A stretch of DNA of 64,000 nt from a virus, in IMG/VR virus record IMGVR_UViG_3300032285_003360, positions 37,770-101,769 of that record. One strand, written 5' to 3'. Made by a program: the position numbers and the translations under genes. The notes below the pieces were generated by a model. That model saw nothing but the letters and a program-made list of their open reading frames with translations, was not told where the DNA came from and made no database searches. Each line of letters starts with the position of its first letter. Position 1 is the stretch's first letter. Below are positions 7,299 through 15,791 of the stretch, piece by piece.

Positions 7299-8551
7299 GT
7301 AAACCAACATTATTATTTAGAGGACCAGTAAAAACAAGAAGCGGCTACGGTGCGCATTCGAGAGACGTTTTAAAAGCATTATATGAAATGGATGTATTTG
7401 ATATAATGATTGATAGTTGTCCGTGGGGGAACACACCTATGACAGCATTAGAAGATAACTTATTCCACAAGTGGATTGAGTCTAACATTGTTACATCATT
7501 AACGTCACAACCGGACATCTACATACAAGTTACCGTTCCAAATGAATTCCAAAGAGTTGGTAAATTTAACATTGGTATAACTGCAGGTATTGAAACAACT
7601 GTCGCTCCTAAAAATTGGATAGATGGTTGTAACAAAATGGATTTGATTATTGCTACATCAAGTTTTTCTAAGGATGTTTTATTATCAACTGTTTATAATG
7701 AAACGGAAAAGAATACTGGTAAGTTAGTTGGTCAATATAGAATTGAAAAACCAATTGAAGTTTTGTTTGAAGGTGTTGACCTTAACATTTATAACAATGA
7801 ATCTACAGGTTTAGATATTGACATCAAAGAAGATTTTGCTTATCTTTTTGTAGGTCATTGGTTGAAGGGAGATATTGGACAGGATAGAAAAGATGTTGGT
7901 ATGATGATTAAAGTATTTGCGGAAGCATTTAAGAATGAAGAAAACAAACCCGCATTGGTATTAAAGACATCAGCTGCGAGCTTTTCAATTAAGGAGAGGG
8001 AGAATATGAGAAAAAGAATACAAGACCTTGTATCAAGTATTGAAAATCCTCCATCTGTTTATCTTTTGTTCGGTGAATTAACTGATGCTGAAATGAATGA
8101 TTTATATAACCACCCAAAGATTAAATCAATGGTATCAATAACTAAAGGTGAAGGATTTGGAAGACCTTTACTTGAATTCTCAATGACAGGTAAACCAATC
8201 ATCGCATCTAATTGGTCAGGGCATAAAGATTTTTTACCAATGGATAAAGCGGTTATGGTTGGTGGAAAATTAACTGAGGTTCATGCAAGTGCGATTGATG
8301 ATTTTATTATTAAAGGTTCTAAATGGTTCACAGCTAACTATAATGAATTTGCTGAAGTATTAAAGTTGGTTCAAAAAGATTACGAAAGATTTGTTGAGAA
8401 GTCTGAGGAATTAAGAAAAGAAAACGGAGATAAGTTTTCATTTGAATCAATGAAGGTTACATTCAAAAATATTATTGAAAAATATAATAAAGTGACGCAA
8501 GCACCTGTTCAGACAAAATTAATTCTACCTAAGTTAACTAAAATAAAATAA
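7295..8551 (+). CDS. Glycosyltransferase, GT-B fold (GT4-like)
   Basis: The protein has 418 residues, beginning PTLLFRGPVKTRSGYGAHSR, a GT-B type N-terminal loop. ITAGIETTVAPKNWI marks the inter-domain region, and TKGEGFGRPLLEFSMTGKPI is the C-terminal donor-binding motif with its E-x7-E pair. The divergence of the N-terminal half from the gene before it argues for a different acceptor. It is coupled to the preceding GT by a 4-nt overlap and followed after one base by the small-protein pair. Confidence 0.9.
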   Translation: MSKPTLLFRGPVKTRSGYGAHSRDVLKALYEMDVFDIMIDSCPWGNTPMTALEDNLFHKWIESNIVTSLTSQPDIYIQVTVPNEFQRVGKFNIGITAGIETTVAPKNWIDGCNKMDLIIATSSFSKDVLLSTVYNETEKNTGKLVGQYRIEKPIEVLFEGVDLNIYNNESTGLDIDIKEDFAYLFVGHWLKGDIGQDRKDVGMMIKVFAEAFKNEENKPALVLKTSAASFSIKERENMRKRIQDLVSSIENPPSVYLLFGELTDAEMNDLYNHPKIKSMVSITKGEGFGRPLLEFSMTGKPIIASNWSGHKDFLPMDKAVMVGGKLTEVHASAIDDFIIKGSKWFTANYNEFAEVLKLVQKDYERFVEKSEELRKENGDKFSFESMKVTFKNIIEKYNKVTQAPVQTKLILPKLTKIK

Positions 8552-8552
8552 C

Positions 8553-8801
8553 ATGGCAAAGAAAAAGACTCAACCAAAAGTTGAGATGAATATCGAAAAA
8601 GTAGTTCAGGAATATATTCCATGTGAATGGGTGATTCAGTTTGATAATGATGAACCCAAAGTATTTGCATCTTCCGATGTTAATTCATCTTCACATGAAG
8701 TGGTTTTTAAAATACCTAACACCAGTGAGTCGCACGTAACCTTTACTGACCCAATATCAAATAAGCGATTTAGTATATACGCAAGACCAAAAACAAGTTA
8801 A
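8553..8801 (+). CDS. Small beta-rich protein, paralogue 1 (82 aa)
   Basis: After a basic N-terminus (AKKKTQPK) the 82-residue protein alternates hydrophobic and polar residues as beta strands do: CEWVIQF, then EPKVFASSDVN, VVFKIP, VTFTD and a final FSIYARPKTS. The next gene has the same plan with the same D/E-E-P-x-V-F-A and F-A/YARP landmarks. The family is unrecognised. Placement between glycosyltransferases and an unknown helical protein gives no clear function. Confidence 0.6.
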   Translation: MAKKKTQPKVEMNIEKVVQEYIPCEWVIQFDNDEPKVFASSDVNSSSHEVVFKIPNTSESHVTFTDPISNKRFSIYARPKTS

Positions 8802-9041
8802 ATGGATTTTAAGTTTTTTAAAAGTGAAGAATTAATACACGATAACTTTATTATATTACAACCTACAAATTTTGCACCTGAAAATGCTGAATTTTGTTTT
8901 CAATTTGGTGATGAGGAACCTGTTGTATTTGCTAATGGGCCAAATGAATGTCAAATTCGTATAAGTCCAACACCAGGTGGTAGTATGATATTCAATGATA
9001 ATGGTAAAGTTTTTAAATTATTCGCAAGACCAAGAGTATGA
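8802..9041 (+). CDS. Small beta-rich protein, paralogue 2 (79 aa)
   Basis: It begins immediately after the stop of its paralogue, with no spacer. Shared landmarks are FQFGDEEPVVFANG (compare IQFDNDEPKVFASS), a central MIFND (compare VTFTD) and a terminal FKLFARPRV (compare FSIYARPKTS). The N-terminal 25 residues differ, so the copies have diverged in what they contact. Its stop overlaps the next start by 4 nt. No named family is recognised. Confidence 0.6.
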   Translation: MDFKFFKSEELIHDNFIILQPTNFAPENAEFCFQFGDEEPVVFANGPNECQIRISPTPGGSMIFNDNGKVFKLFARPRV

Positions 9042-9466
9042 TGCACAAGTTTAAATTTTTTGAGGGGTTTCTTGAGAACGTATATGTGTTTGACACCGCT
9101 AATATTGTTGCGAGACATGTTCAGCATGGTGAAAGAACTTTACGTGCAACGTGGAGACCTGAACCAATAGAAGATATCTATTCACATCATGGGATAGATG
9201 CTGAGGCGGAATTAACAAGAATGCTATCAGCACAATGGGCACAAGAGATTGACAATGATATCATTAGACGATTAAGAGAAATCATTGGTGAAGAAAATGA
9301 AACCGATGATGAAGTATTAAGAGGTATTGAAGTTTTAAATGGTAGAGTTGAAGAGAGTGTTGATACAATCAGAAGAGTAACAAGAAGAATAAATGGTGGG
9401 GACGATTTAGCAGATAACGCCGACTATCTTGGTAGATATTTGGATATAGGAGGAGATAGAGCATGA
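9038..9466 (+). CDS. Unknown helical protein (142 aa)
   Basis: Residues ~50-85 form an amphipathic helix reading AEAELTRMLSAQWAQEIDND. From memory this resembles the EAEL..IL..EI..EI(N/D) helix seen in T4-type major capsid proteins, but at 142 residues this cannot be a full capsid protein. The rest is acidic and arginine-rich with helical periodicity (RGIEVLNGRVEESVDTIRRV). It is coupled to both neighbours by ATGA overlaps. A structural or assembly role is only a guess. Confidence 0.5.
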   Translation: MMHKFKFFEGFLENVYVFDTANIVARHVQHGERTLRATWRPEPIEDIYSHHGIDAEAELTRMLSAQWAQEIDNDIIRRLREIIGEENETDDEVLRGIEVLNGRVEESVDTIRRVTRRINGGDDLADNADYLGRYLDIGGDRA

Positions 9467-9648
9467 GATGTGAAAGACATAGTTGGGACACAACTGACGC
9501 TGAATGGTGTTGGAAATGTGAAGAATTAACAATAAACGAAAATAAAAAAAAATATGAAGATAAGTTTTGCGATAACAGTTTGCAACGAGATAAACGAGAT
9601 AAGGAAATTAGTTCCGTTTCTGTTGGACCACAAGAGACCTCAAGATGA
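9463..9648 (+). CDS. Small zinc-ribbon-like protein, 3' end uncertain
   Basis: The N-terminal ~20 residues contain C-x2-H (Cys3, His6) and C-x2-C (Cys16, Cys19), a compact zinc-binding layout. As annotated the frame runs 61 residues and overlaps the next gene by 95 nt, unlike every other junction in this operon. A run of nine A residues (9544-9552) precedes the overlap. One additional A, or a -1 ribosomal slip there, would end the protein after 31 residues at a TGA that overlaps the next ATG (ATGA). The true product is therefore probably the short zinc-binding head. Confidence 0.45.
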   Translation: MRCERHSWDTTDAEWCWKCEELTINENKKKYEDKFCDNSLQRDKRDKEISSVSVGPQETSR

Positions 9649-10297
9649 AATTGTAATCTTATATGATGAAAATAATGGTGATGCTCGCGTATTAGATTTC
9701 CTTTTACCTTATAACAAATTACCTAATGTTCAAACATGGAGAAGTTATGATTTTGATAGAAATTTCGCTAATTGGAAAAACTTATTAAACAGTTATTGTA
9801 AAGGTGATTTTATTTATCAATTGGATGCAGATGAAATGATTAGCTCTTATATGGTAGAAAATTTACATACAATACTGGAAATGAATGATAAGGTTGACTT
9901 ATATTTCGTTCCAAGAATCAATACCGTAAATGGTTTAACTGAAGAAGATGTTATTAAATGGGGATGGAATTTATCTAAAATTGAAAGTCAAATAAATGAA
10001 AAAATTATAGACACTGAAAGTGAAGAATACAAATTATTAAAAAATGGTGGTTTTATAATTGAAGAAACGGATACTATGGGAAAAGTAAAAATTAAATATT
10101 ACATGCCAATAATAAATGCTTACGACTACCAAGGTCGCATATATCGCAAGAACATGACATGGTATGGTAAGGTTCATGAAAGAATCATTGGTGGTGAGAA
10201 ATTTGCATCATTACCCGATAATGAAGAATATTGTATTCAACATCACAAAGACATCGATAGACAAAGAAAACAAAACGATTTATACAGCAAAATATGA
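9554..10297 (+). CDS. Glycosyltransferase, GT-A fold (GT2-like)
   Basis: The 247 residues begin MKISFAITVCNEINE, the classic GT2 first strand, which fixes the start. DEIVILYDENN follows as the second strand. FIYQLDADEMIS supplies the metal-binding DxD (residues ~95-97), and WYGKVHERI lies near the C-terminus. Proteins of this shape transfer a sugar from a nucleotide donor in the cytoplasm. It overlaps the next gene by 4 nt. Substrates cannot be inferred. Confidence 0.88.
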   Translation: MKISFAITVCNEINEIRKLVPFLLDHKRPQDEIVILYDENNGDARVLDFLLPYNKLPNVQTWRSYDFDRNFANWKNLLNSYCKGDFIYQLDADEMISSYMVENLHTILEMNDKVDLYFVPRINTVNGLTEEDVIKWGWNLSKIESQINEKIIDTESEEYKLLKNGGFIIEETDTMGKVKIKYYMPIINAYDYQGRIYRKNMTWYGKVHERIIGGEKFASLPDNEEYCIQHHKDIDRQRKQNDLYSKI

Positions 10298-10836
10298 AAA
10301 CACTAAAAGAAATTTATGGAGGTCATCAAAACAATGAGCATTATGGTGACAAAGGAACTGTTCATACATACATCGATGTTTATGAAGACATTCTATCAAA
10401 GTATAGGGAGAATAGCACTGTTTTAGAAGTGGGTATTTTTCATGGTCATTCTTTAAAAATGTGGAATGAATATTTTATTAATTCAAAAATAATCGGTGCA
10501 GATATCACTGACGCTTATTTAAGAAATACAATTAAAGAAGAGAAATATAATATAATAATTGCTGATGCCACCAAGGAAAGTTTTTTAGATAAATTAGGTG
10601 ACGACACATTTGATGTCATTATCGATGATGGTAGTCATAAAATCAAAGACCAAGTTAAAACATTTAATTTATTAAAAACTAAAATGAATAAGGGCGGTCT
10701 TTATGTGATTGAAGATATTTCTAATCTTGATGCCGATATTGAAGTATATAAGGAATTACACGATAATATTGAAATAATTGATAACAGACACATCAAGAAT
10801 AGATTTGATGACGTTTTAATACTATATAAATTTTAA
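10294..10836 (+). CDS. SAM-dependent methyltransferase (class I)
   Basis: The 180 residues contain TVLEVGIFHGHSLKMW (SAM-binding motif I), IIGADIT (strand 2 acid), and FDVIIDDGSHKIKDQVKTF (motif with the DDGSH metal/substrate segment). This is the pattern of the macrocin O-methyltransferase/cephalosporin-hydroxylase group acting on sugars. Placed between a GT and a second methyltransferase, it probably methylates a hydroxyl of a sugar residue. The compact length indicates a bare catalytic domain. Confidence 0.82.
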   Translation: MKTLKEIYGGHQNNEHYGDKGTVHTYIDVYEDILSKYRENSTVLEVGIFHGHSLKMWNEYFINSKIIGADITDAYLRNTIKEEKYNIIIADATKESFLDKLGDDTFDVIIDDGSHKIKDQVKTFNLLKTKMNKGGLYVIEDISNLDADIEVYKELHDNIEIIDNRHIKNRFDDVLILYKF

Positions 10837-10839
10837 AAT

Positions 10840-11568
10840 ATGAGTTTAATAAGAACAAAAGGCGAAATCGATGTTACATTTTATAAAAATGAACAAGACA
10901 AACATCAATTTGGTAATGACAATGAATGGGTTAATGAACAAACCGAATTAAATTTGGGTAATATTGAATGTAGAATTGATATCCCCGCTTGGCAACAACG
11001 ATATGAATATGAAGCAGGAATGTTAAATACTATTATTCAAACAAATAACTTTAAAAAGATTATTGAATTAGGTTCAGGACCAGGTGCGTTAGGTCAAAAA
11101 ATGATGGAAAAAATTGAATTGGATTATACATTCATAGACCAACCAGGTGCAAAAAAAATATTTGAGGACAGGAAATACAAAGGTAAATTTTTAGTTAAAG
11201 ATTTGATGAATGGTTTTGATACCTCTGATTTAGATGCTAACTATGATTTTTTAATTACCAACGATTTTTTGGAGCACATTTATAACCCTTCTATTGTTGT
11301 TCAAGAATCTTATAAATTGATTAGACCAAATGGTAAAATGTTTGTGAGTGTTCCAAATTGGAGAATGGGTCACACTTTTATTTATAGGGGTTTATTTGAT
11401 TTCGATAATTTCGTATATTTTATGCACACACATGGTTTTAAAATAAGTGGATTATATGAATCACCATTAAAGTGTGGTTATTCATCCAAATTATCTTCTG
11501 AATCGGAAATGGACGATAATTTAATAACGAGTTGGAATTGGTATATGTTGTTTGATAAAATAAATTAA
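10840..11568 (+). CDS. SAM-dependent methyltransferase (class I)
   Basis: The 242-residue protein has KIIELGSGPGALGQKM (motif I), YTFIDQPGA (strand 2), YDFLITNDFLEHIYNP (motif II/III region) and GKMFVSVPNW (post-motif III). This layout is typical of small-molecule and sugar methyltransferases. Its extended N-terminus, ~70 residues before motif I, is unassigned. It starts three bases after the previous stop. The target hydroxyl or amine is unknown, but a sugar is likely from the neighbours. Confidence 0.8.
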   Translation: MSLIRTKGEIDVTFYKNEQDKHQFGNDNEWVNEQTELNLGNIECRIDIPAWQQRYEYEAGMLNTIIQTNNFKKIIELGSGPGALGQKMMEKIELDYTFIDQPGAKKIFEDRKYKGKFLVKDLMNGFDTSDLDANYDFLITNDFLEHIYNPSIVVQESYKLIRPNGKMFVSVPNWRMGHTFIYRGLFDFDNFVYFMHTHGFKISGLYESPLKCGYSSKLSSESEMDDNLITSWNWYMLFDKIN

Positions 11569-11569
11569 T

Positions 11570-12568
11570 ATGAAAAGAGTTTTAATAACGGGTGTTGTGG
11601 GGTTACTTGGTTCAAGACTTGCTGATTTTTTAATCGACACACAAGAAGACATTTATGTAGTTGGTATTGATGATTTAAGTGGTGGATATATTGAGAACGT
11701 TAACCCAAAGGTTAAATTTTATCAAACAAATCTTCTTGAGAAATCAATCTCAGTAATTTTTGAAATTGAAAAACCTGACTACGTTTATCATTTCGCAGCA
11801 TATGCGGCTGAGGGATTATCACCCTTCATTAGAAGTTACAACTATCAAAACAATCTTGTTGCAACATCTCGTATTGTTAATGAATGTATTAAACATGATG
11901 TTAAAAGATTGATATTCACATCAACATTAGCGGTGTATGGTCATGGGTATGGTGGAGTATTTGATGAAAATCAAACGCCAAAACCAATTGATCCCTATGG
12001 TGTTGCAAAATATGGTTGTGAAATGGATATACAGATTGCTGGTGAGCAGCATGGACTTGATTGGTGTATCATTAGACCTCACAATGTATATGGCCGTAAT
12101 CAGAACATATGGGACAAATATCGTAATGTATTGGGTATTTGGATGTATCAACATCTTAATGGTGAACCAATGACAATATTCGGTGACGGTAATCAAACAA
12201 GAGCTTTCAGTTATATTGACGATTCATTGGAGCCATTATGGCACGCAGCAATAGTTCCGCAAGCATCAAAACAAATTATTAATTTAGGAGGTATCGAAAG
12301 TCATTCAATTCGTGAAGCAAATAATATTCTTTTAGATATTGTAGGTGATGGAAATGTTGTATATTTGGAGCAAAGACATGAGGTTAAACATTCCATTCCA
12401 ACTTGGCAAAAATCAGTAGACTATTTGGGATTTGAACATAAAACAAATTTACATGATGGTTTAAGTCAAATGTGGGAATGGGCTAAAGAACAACCTAATC
12501 GTGATAGATTTGTGTGGAGCAATTATGAATTAGATAAAGGAATTTATTCGTTTTGGAAAACAAAGTAA
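11570..12568 (+). CDS. NAD-dependent epimerase/dehydratase (extended SDR)
   Basis: RVLITGVVGLLGSRLADFLI at the N-terminus carries the NAD-binding G-x2-G-x2-G. FTSTLAVYGHG precedes PYGVAKYGCE with the catalytic Tyr-x3-Lys, and RPHNVYGRNQ is the conserved substrate strand. The 332 residues match UDP-glucose 4-epimerase/dTDP-glucose 4,6-dehydratase relatives. It would convert a nucleotide sugar in the cytoplasm to supply the neighbouring glycosyltransferases. The exact reaction cannot be settled from motifs. Confidence 0.92.
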   Translation: MKRVLITGVVGLLGSRLADFLIDTQEDIYVVGIDDLSGGYIENVNPKVKFYQTNLLEKSISVIFEIEKPDYVYHFAAYAAEGLSPFIRSYNYQNNLVATSRIVNECIKHDVKRLIFTSTLAVYGHGYGGVFDENQTPKPIDPYGVAKYGCEMDIQIAGEQHGLDWCIIRPHNVYGRNQNIWDKYRNVLGIWMYQHLNGEPMTIFGDGNQTRAFSYIDDSLEPLWHAAIVPQASKQIINLGGIESHSIREANNILLDIVGDGNVVYLEQRHEVKHSIPTWQKSVDYLGFEHKTNLHDGLSQMWEWAKEQPNRDRFVWSNYELDKGIYSFWKTK

Positions 12569-12569
12569 T

Positions 12570-13148
12570 ATGAAAATAGAATTTATAATACCAACATACA
12601 ATAGACCGTATAAGTTGATGACAATTTTATCATCAATCAAGTCACAAAGCATTGATGCTTGGAAGATACACGTTGTTGCAGATGCAATGTATGAAGGTTA
12701 TGATGAAGTTAAAAATATCTTTATTAATGACCCAAGAATTAGGTTTAGTGAGCTTAATGGTCCACATATGGATTATGGTCACACAGCAAGAAATTATGGT
12801 TTGGAGAATGCGAGTGAAGAATGGGTTGTGATGAGTGGTGACGACAACTATTATGTTCCAGTGTTCTGTGAGTTATTTTTACAATCAATTAAAGATGAAC
12901 CAAATGTTAATTTTGTTTATTGTAATATGGTTCATAATTGGGTTGACAATGATTACATACCAATTAGGTCTGTTCCGCAAATAAACGGGATTGATATCGG
13001 TAATTTTATGTCTAAAACCGAAAACGCTAAACAATTAAGATTAGACGCAAGTAAAGTGAATGCTGATGGTGTGTTTGTTGAAGAATATTTGCAAAAGTTT
13101 CCCGCAGACATTTTACATATAGATAAATTATTATACGTGCACAATTAA
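12570..13148 (+). CDS. Short glycosyltransferase, GT2 family
   Basis: It starts MKIEFIIPTYNRPYKLMTIL, a standard GT2 N-terminus, and has ARNYGLENASEEWVVMSGDD where the GDD supplies the DxD-type metal site (residues ~88-90). At 192 residues it is a minimal GT-A domain lacking the usual C-terminal extension. There is no frameshift relic downstream, because the next start follows one base after its stop. A cytoplasmic nucleotide-sugar transferase is the best call. Confidence 0.85.
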   Translation: MKIEFIIPTYNRPYKLMTILSSIKSQSIDAWKIHVVADAMYEGYDEVKNIFINDPRIRFSELNGPHMDYGHTARNYGLENASEEWVVMSGDDNYYVPVFCELFLQSIKDEPNVNFVYCNMVHNWVDNDYIPIRSVPQINGIDIGNFMSKTENAKQLRLDASKVNADGVFVEEYLQKFPADILHIDKLLYVHN

Positions 13149-13149
13149 T

Positions 13150-13944
13150 ATGGTTAAGATTATATCAGGAGTTTCACATGTTGGTGGTTCAACTATTATA
13201 TTAATAAATCTAACAAATTTATTTAATAGTAAAGGTATTGACACAACATTCTATGGCCCACATGATTTTCATATGGGTAAATGTAAATCGAAACAACTTA
13301 AAGATTTAAAGTTTAAAAAGAATGACATTGTAATGGCTCATCATTTGAAATATGATGAAAGACCAAACGTTAAAAGAATTGTTTTGGCTTGTCATGAAAA
13401 ATGGTGGTTTGAGGTTGCGGATTGTCCGATGTATTGGGATACTGTTGTATTCAATCATGAAGAACAAAGAAACTATCATCACAGATATCAAGGACCGTTT
13501 GTTTATATCCCAAATCCAAAGGATGTTAATCAACCATTATATCCAATCGATAAACCTGAATTAGATTTAGTTGCGGGTGTTATCGGTAGCATCGAAGAAA
13601 GAAAACAAACACATATATCAATACAAAAAGCATTAGATGATGGTTGCGAAAAGGTATTGGTTTATGGTAAAGTAATGGACGCTGAATATTATAAAAAGTA
13701 TTGTAGGAAATATTATTTTCACCCTAACGTTCAATTCATGGATTATGCTGAAACTAAACAAGCTATGTATAATAGCATTGGTAGAGTTTATCATATGTCA
13801 ATGGGTGAGGTATCGTGTTTGGTTAAAGATGAATGTCAATATACGAACACCAAATTCTTTGGAACTGAACAAACAAATCACATTGTCTCTGATTTAACAA
13901 ATGATGAAATATTTGAACTTTGGAGAGACGTATTAAAATTTTAA
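13150..13944 (+). CDS. Compact GT-B-like glycosyltransferase
   Basis: The 264-residue protein starts VKIISGVSHVGGSTIILINL, an N-terminal GT-B loop with a GG motif. LVAGVIGSIEERKQTHISI is the usual opening of the second Rossmann domain (residues ~140-160), and VLVYGKVMDAEYYKKY resembles the strand that follows in GT4 enzymes. The E-x7-E donor signature is not clear: the corresponding region reads MSMGEVSCLVKDE. The call is therefore a divergent or degenerate GT4 relative. It overlaps no neighbour. Confidence 0.65.
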   Translation: MVKIISGVSHVGGSTIILINLTNLFNSKGIDTTFYGPHDFHMGKCKSKQLKDLKFKKNDIVMAHHLKYDERPNVKRIVLACHEKWWFEVADCPMYWDTVVFNHEEQRNYHHRYQGPFVYIPNPKDVNQPLYPIDKPELDLVAGVIGSIEERKQTHISIQKALDDGCEKVLVYGKVMDAEYYKKYCRKYYFHPNVQFMDYAETKQAMYNSIGRVYHMSMGEVSCLVKDECQYTNTKFFGTEQTNHIVSDLTNDEIFELWRDVLKF

Positions 13945-13946
13945 AA

Positions 13947-15053
13947 ATGGATATATCATTTGTATTAGCTGTATATAACAAATTAGATTTAACAAAAGAT
14001 TGTTATCGATTACTTAGGGAGAAATACCCTGAGGCCCCATTAGTTATTAGTAGTGGTGGTTCATCGGATGGAACAAAGGAATGGTTGGAATCATTGGATG
14101 ATGATTATCTTTCATACATTCATGATGATGATAGATTAACGTTCTCCGACACATACAACGCGGGTATTAAACTTGTTGATACTGAGAAGGTTGTGTTGAT
14201 TCATAATGATATGGTTATTGGTGAAGGATTCTTGGAATCAATTGAAAGATTATTAACACCCAATATGTTATTATCATATACAACAATTGAACCACCAATA
14301 TTCAAAGGTCATCAAAGACCTGGTAAAGTATTGTTAGACTTGGGAACATCTTTCCATAACTTTAATCATATTCATTTTAACAACTATGTTCAACAATGGA
14401 ATCAAACAAATAATTTATACTCTGGTGCTGTATTCTTCATGAGTGGTTATAAGAAAATGTTTGAAGATGTTGGTGGATTTGATGGATTTAGTTTTGTTCC
14501 TTGCTTCTGTGAAGATGATGACTTTTTAATTCGTGCTAAATTAAAGGGTTACGAATTAAAGACTTGTGATAGTGCAATTACATATCACTTTGTTTCTCAA
14601 ACATCAAGATTCAGTGAGGAGATGAAAACCGATAGAGGAAGAATCGAAATGAATTCAAATAGAAACTTCATTAGAAAATGGGGAATATCAATTTCATCGT
14701 TTAATGAATTAAGATATTGGGAAGATAATGCGTTTAAGTTCAACACATTCAATATGGGTTTAACAACTCGTAACAAAAATAACATTCATATATTGGAACC
14801 TTTCTTTGATAAGATTAACTTGGGTGAGATACCTGAAGATTATATTGAGATGGAACAAAAGAATACTCGCTATGATTTAAGAAGTAAGTTCACATTGACT
14901 GAAACCGTGGATGTTATGATATATGAAACAAAACCATTTACGGATGAGGACCTTTACACATTACAAAAAATTAGATTATCATTACCCTATTACGAACCGG
15001 GTGAATACGAAAGTGGTAATATGAAGATAGAAATAAAAAAGGGACTTAATTAG
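13947..15053 (+). CDS. Glycosyltransferase, GT2 family (368 aa)
   Basis: I chose the ATG at 13947, three bases after the previous stop, because the sequence from it (MDISFVLAVYNKLDL) is a canonical GT2 start; an upstream in-frame ATG would overlap the preceding gene. VVLIHNDMVIGEGF gives the DxD-equivalent, and GGFDGFSFVPCFCEDDDFLI is the acceptor-side G-F-D...E-D-D motif. The last ~140 residues are an unassigned C-terminal domain. It ends the plus-strand operon, and its stop codon lies inside the terminator hairpin. Confidence 0.88.
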   Translation: MDISFVLAVYNKLDLTKDCYRLLREKYPEAPLVISSGGSSDGTKEWLESLDDDYLSYIHDDDRLTFSDTYNAGIKLVDTEKVVLIHNDMVIGEGFLESIERLLTPNMLLSYTTIEPPIFKGHQRPGKVLLDLGTSFHNFNHIHFNNYVQQWNQTNNLYSGAVFFMSGYKKMFEDVGGFDGFSFVPCFCEDDDFLIRAKLKGYELKTCDSAITYHFVSQTSRFSEEMKTDRGRIEMNSNRNFIRKWGISISSFNELRYWEDNAFKFNTFNMGLTTRNKNNIHILEPFFDKINLGEIPEDYIEMEQKNTRYDLRSKFTLTETVDVMIYETKPFTDEDLYTLQKIRLSLPYYEPGEYESGNMKIEIKKGLN

Positions 15054-15067
15054 TCCCTTCTTTTTTT
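15035..15067. terminator. Bidirectional terminator overlapping two stop codons
   Basis: AAGGGACT (15039-15046) pairs perfectly with AGTCCCTT (15052-15059) over a 5-nt loop, with six A residues on the left and seven T residues on the right. The TAG of the plus-strand GT (15051-15053) and the stop of the minus-strand 155-aa gene (15046-15048) both lie within the hairpin. It separates the plus operon from the ~49-kb minus-strand run. Confidence 0.85.
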
Positions 15068-15513
15068 ATTAATTTAAACAACACCATGTAATTGTCTTTG
15101 GTGTCTCCCGCTTTTTTCAAATCCTCTTTAGTGATTTCAGGATATTCAATTTCTTTTTCTTGGTCAAGTAATGGATTGTATTCCGCTTCGAATTTTAAAT
15201 AAGCATCGTTGAATGTTCTTCCTGTCACATTACCTTCAGCATCAACTAATTCGTTGAACATCTTAACCATGATGCCACCCTTACCGTTATCTTCGCCATA
15301 CTTTAAGATTAACTCATCTCTAAGTTCTTCAACCTTTTTTCTTTCCTTTGATAATTTCTCACTTAATTCTTTAAGCTCATATTTTAAGATGACTGAAAGG
15401 TTTTGCTTTAAAAAACCGTTATAAATAACTTCATTAGTTTCGGGATTATTGAACCCGTTGATTTCACTTTCCAATTGTAGGATATCTCCTAATTTAAGTG
15501 TAATTTTTTCCAT
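15046..15513 (-). CDS. Coiled-coil protein of unknown function (155 aa)
   Basis: After ITLKLGDILQLESEINGF the protein enters a strongly charged helical stretch (KELSEKLSKERKKVEELRDE, residues ~47-66) with heptad spacing that suggests a coiled coil. The C-terminal half is acidic. Similar small proteins beginning with a KLGDI(L)-E-LE segment occur among phage proteins of unknown function (DUF1617-like is one possibility). It is the last gene of the minus-strand run and ends in the terminator at 15035-15067. Confidence 0.55.
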   Translation of the reverse strand: MEKITLKLGDILQLESEINGFNNPETNEVIYNGFLKQNLSVILKYELKELSEKLSKERKKVEELRDELILKYGEDNGKGGIMVKMFNELVDAEGNVTGRTFNDAYLKFEAEYNPLLDQEKEIEYPEITKEDLKKAGDTKDNYMVLFKLIKKEGTN

Positions 15514-15570
15514 ATAATTTTAATTCTATTTAGTTAAAAAATAAATAATATTGTTTAAAATGTAAATGAG

Positions 15571-15777
15571 TTATAATATAATAATTTTATACACTCTACC
15601 AGTAGGATCAGCGGCTTCTAATTCTTGTTTTTTAACTTCAGCCTCCTCTAATGTATCAAAATCATCAAAGGTGTCATCATCGTTTAATTTTTGAACCCAT
15701 ATTTGTCTTTTTTCCCAATTTGGGTCAGATTGATTATTATCGATTGGTAGAAATTGTTTTATTATTCTGTAAGTCAT
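15571..15777 (-). CDS. Small acidic protein (68 aa)
   Basis: The 68 residues read TYRIIKQFLPI, then a WEKRQIWVQKLNDDDTFDDF segment, and end in a helix followed by VYKIIIL. This is a small alpha/beta fold with an acidic face. It sits 14 bases from the fibre gene upstream and 57 bases before the 155-aa gene. The gene at 63682 has a comparable size and layout (an IRYYLYTEI start and a central acidic helix) but no clear identity. Function unknown. Confidence 0.45.
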   Translation of the reverse strand: MTYRIIKQFLPIDNNQSDPNWEKRQIWVQKLNDDDTFDDFDTLEEAEVKKQELEAADPTGRVYKIIIL

Positions 15778-15791
15778 ATAGTGTGAATATT

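Noticed and set aside
12953-13144. Minus-strand 63-residue frame
   Set aside because: It lies wholly antisense to a GT2 gene with intact motifs and has no independent evidence.
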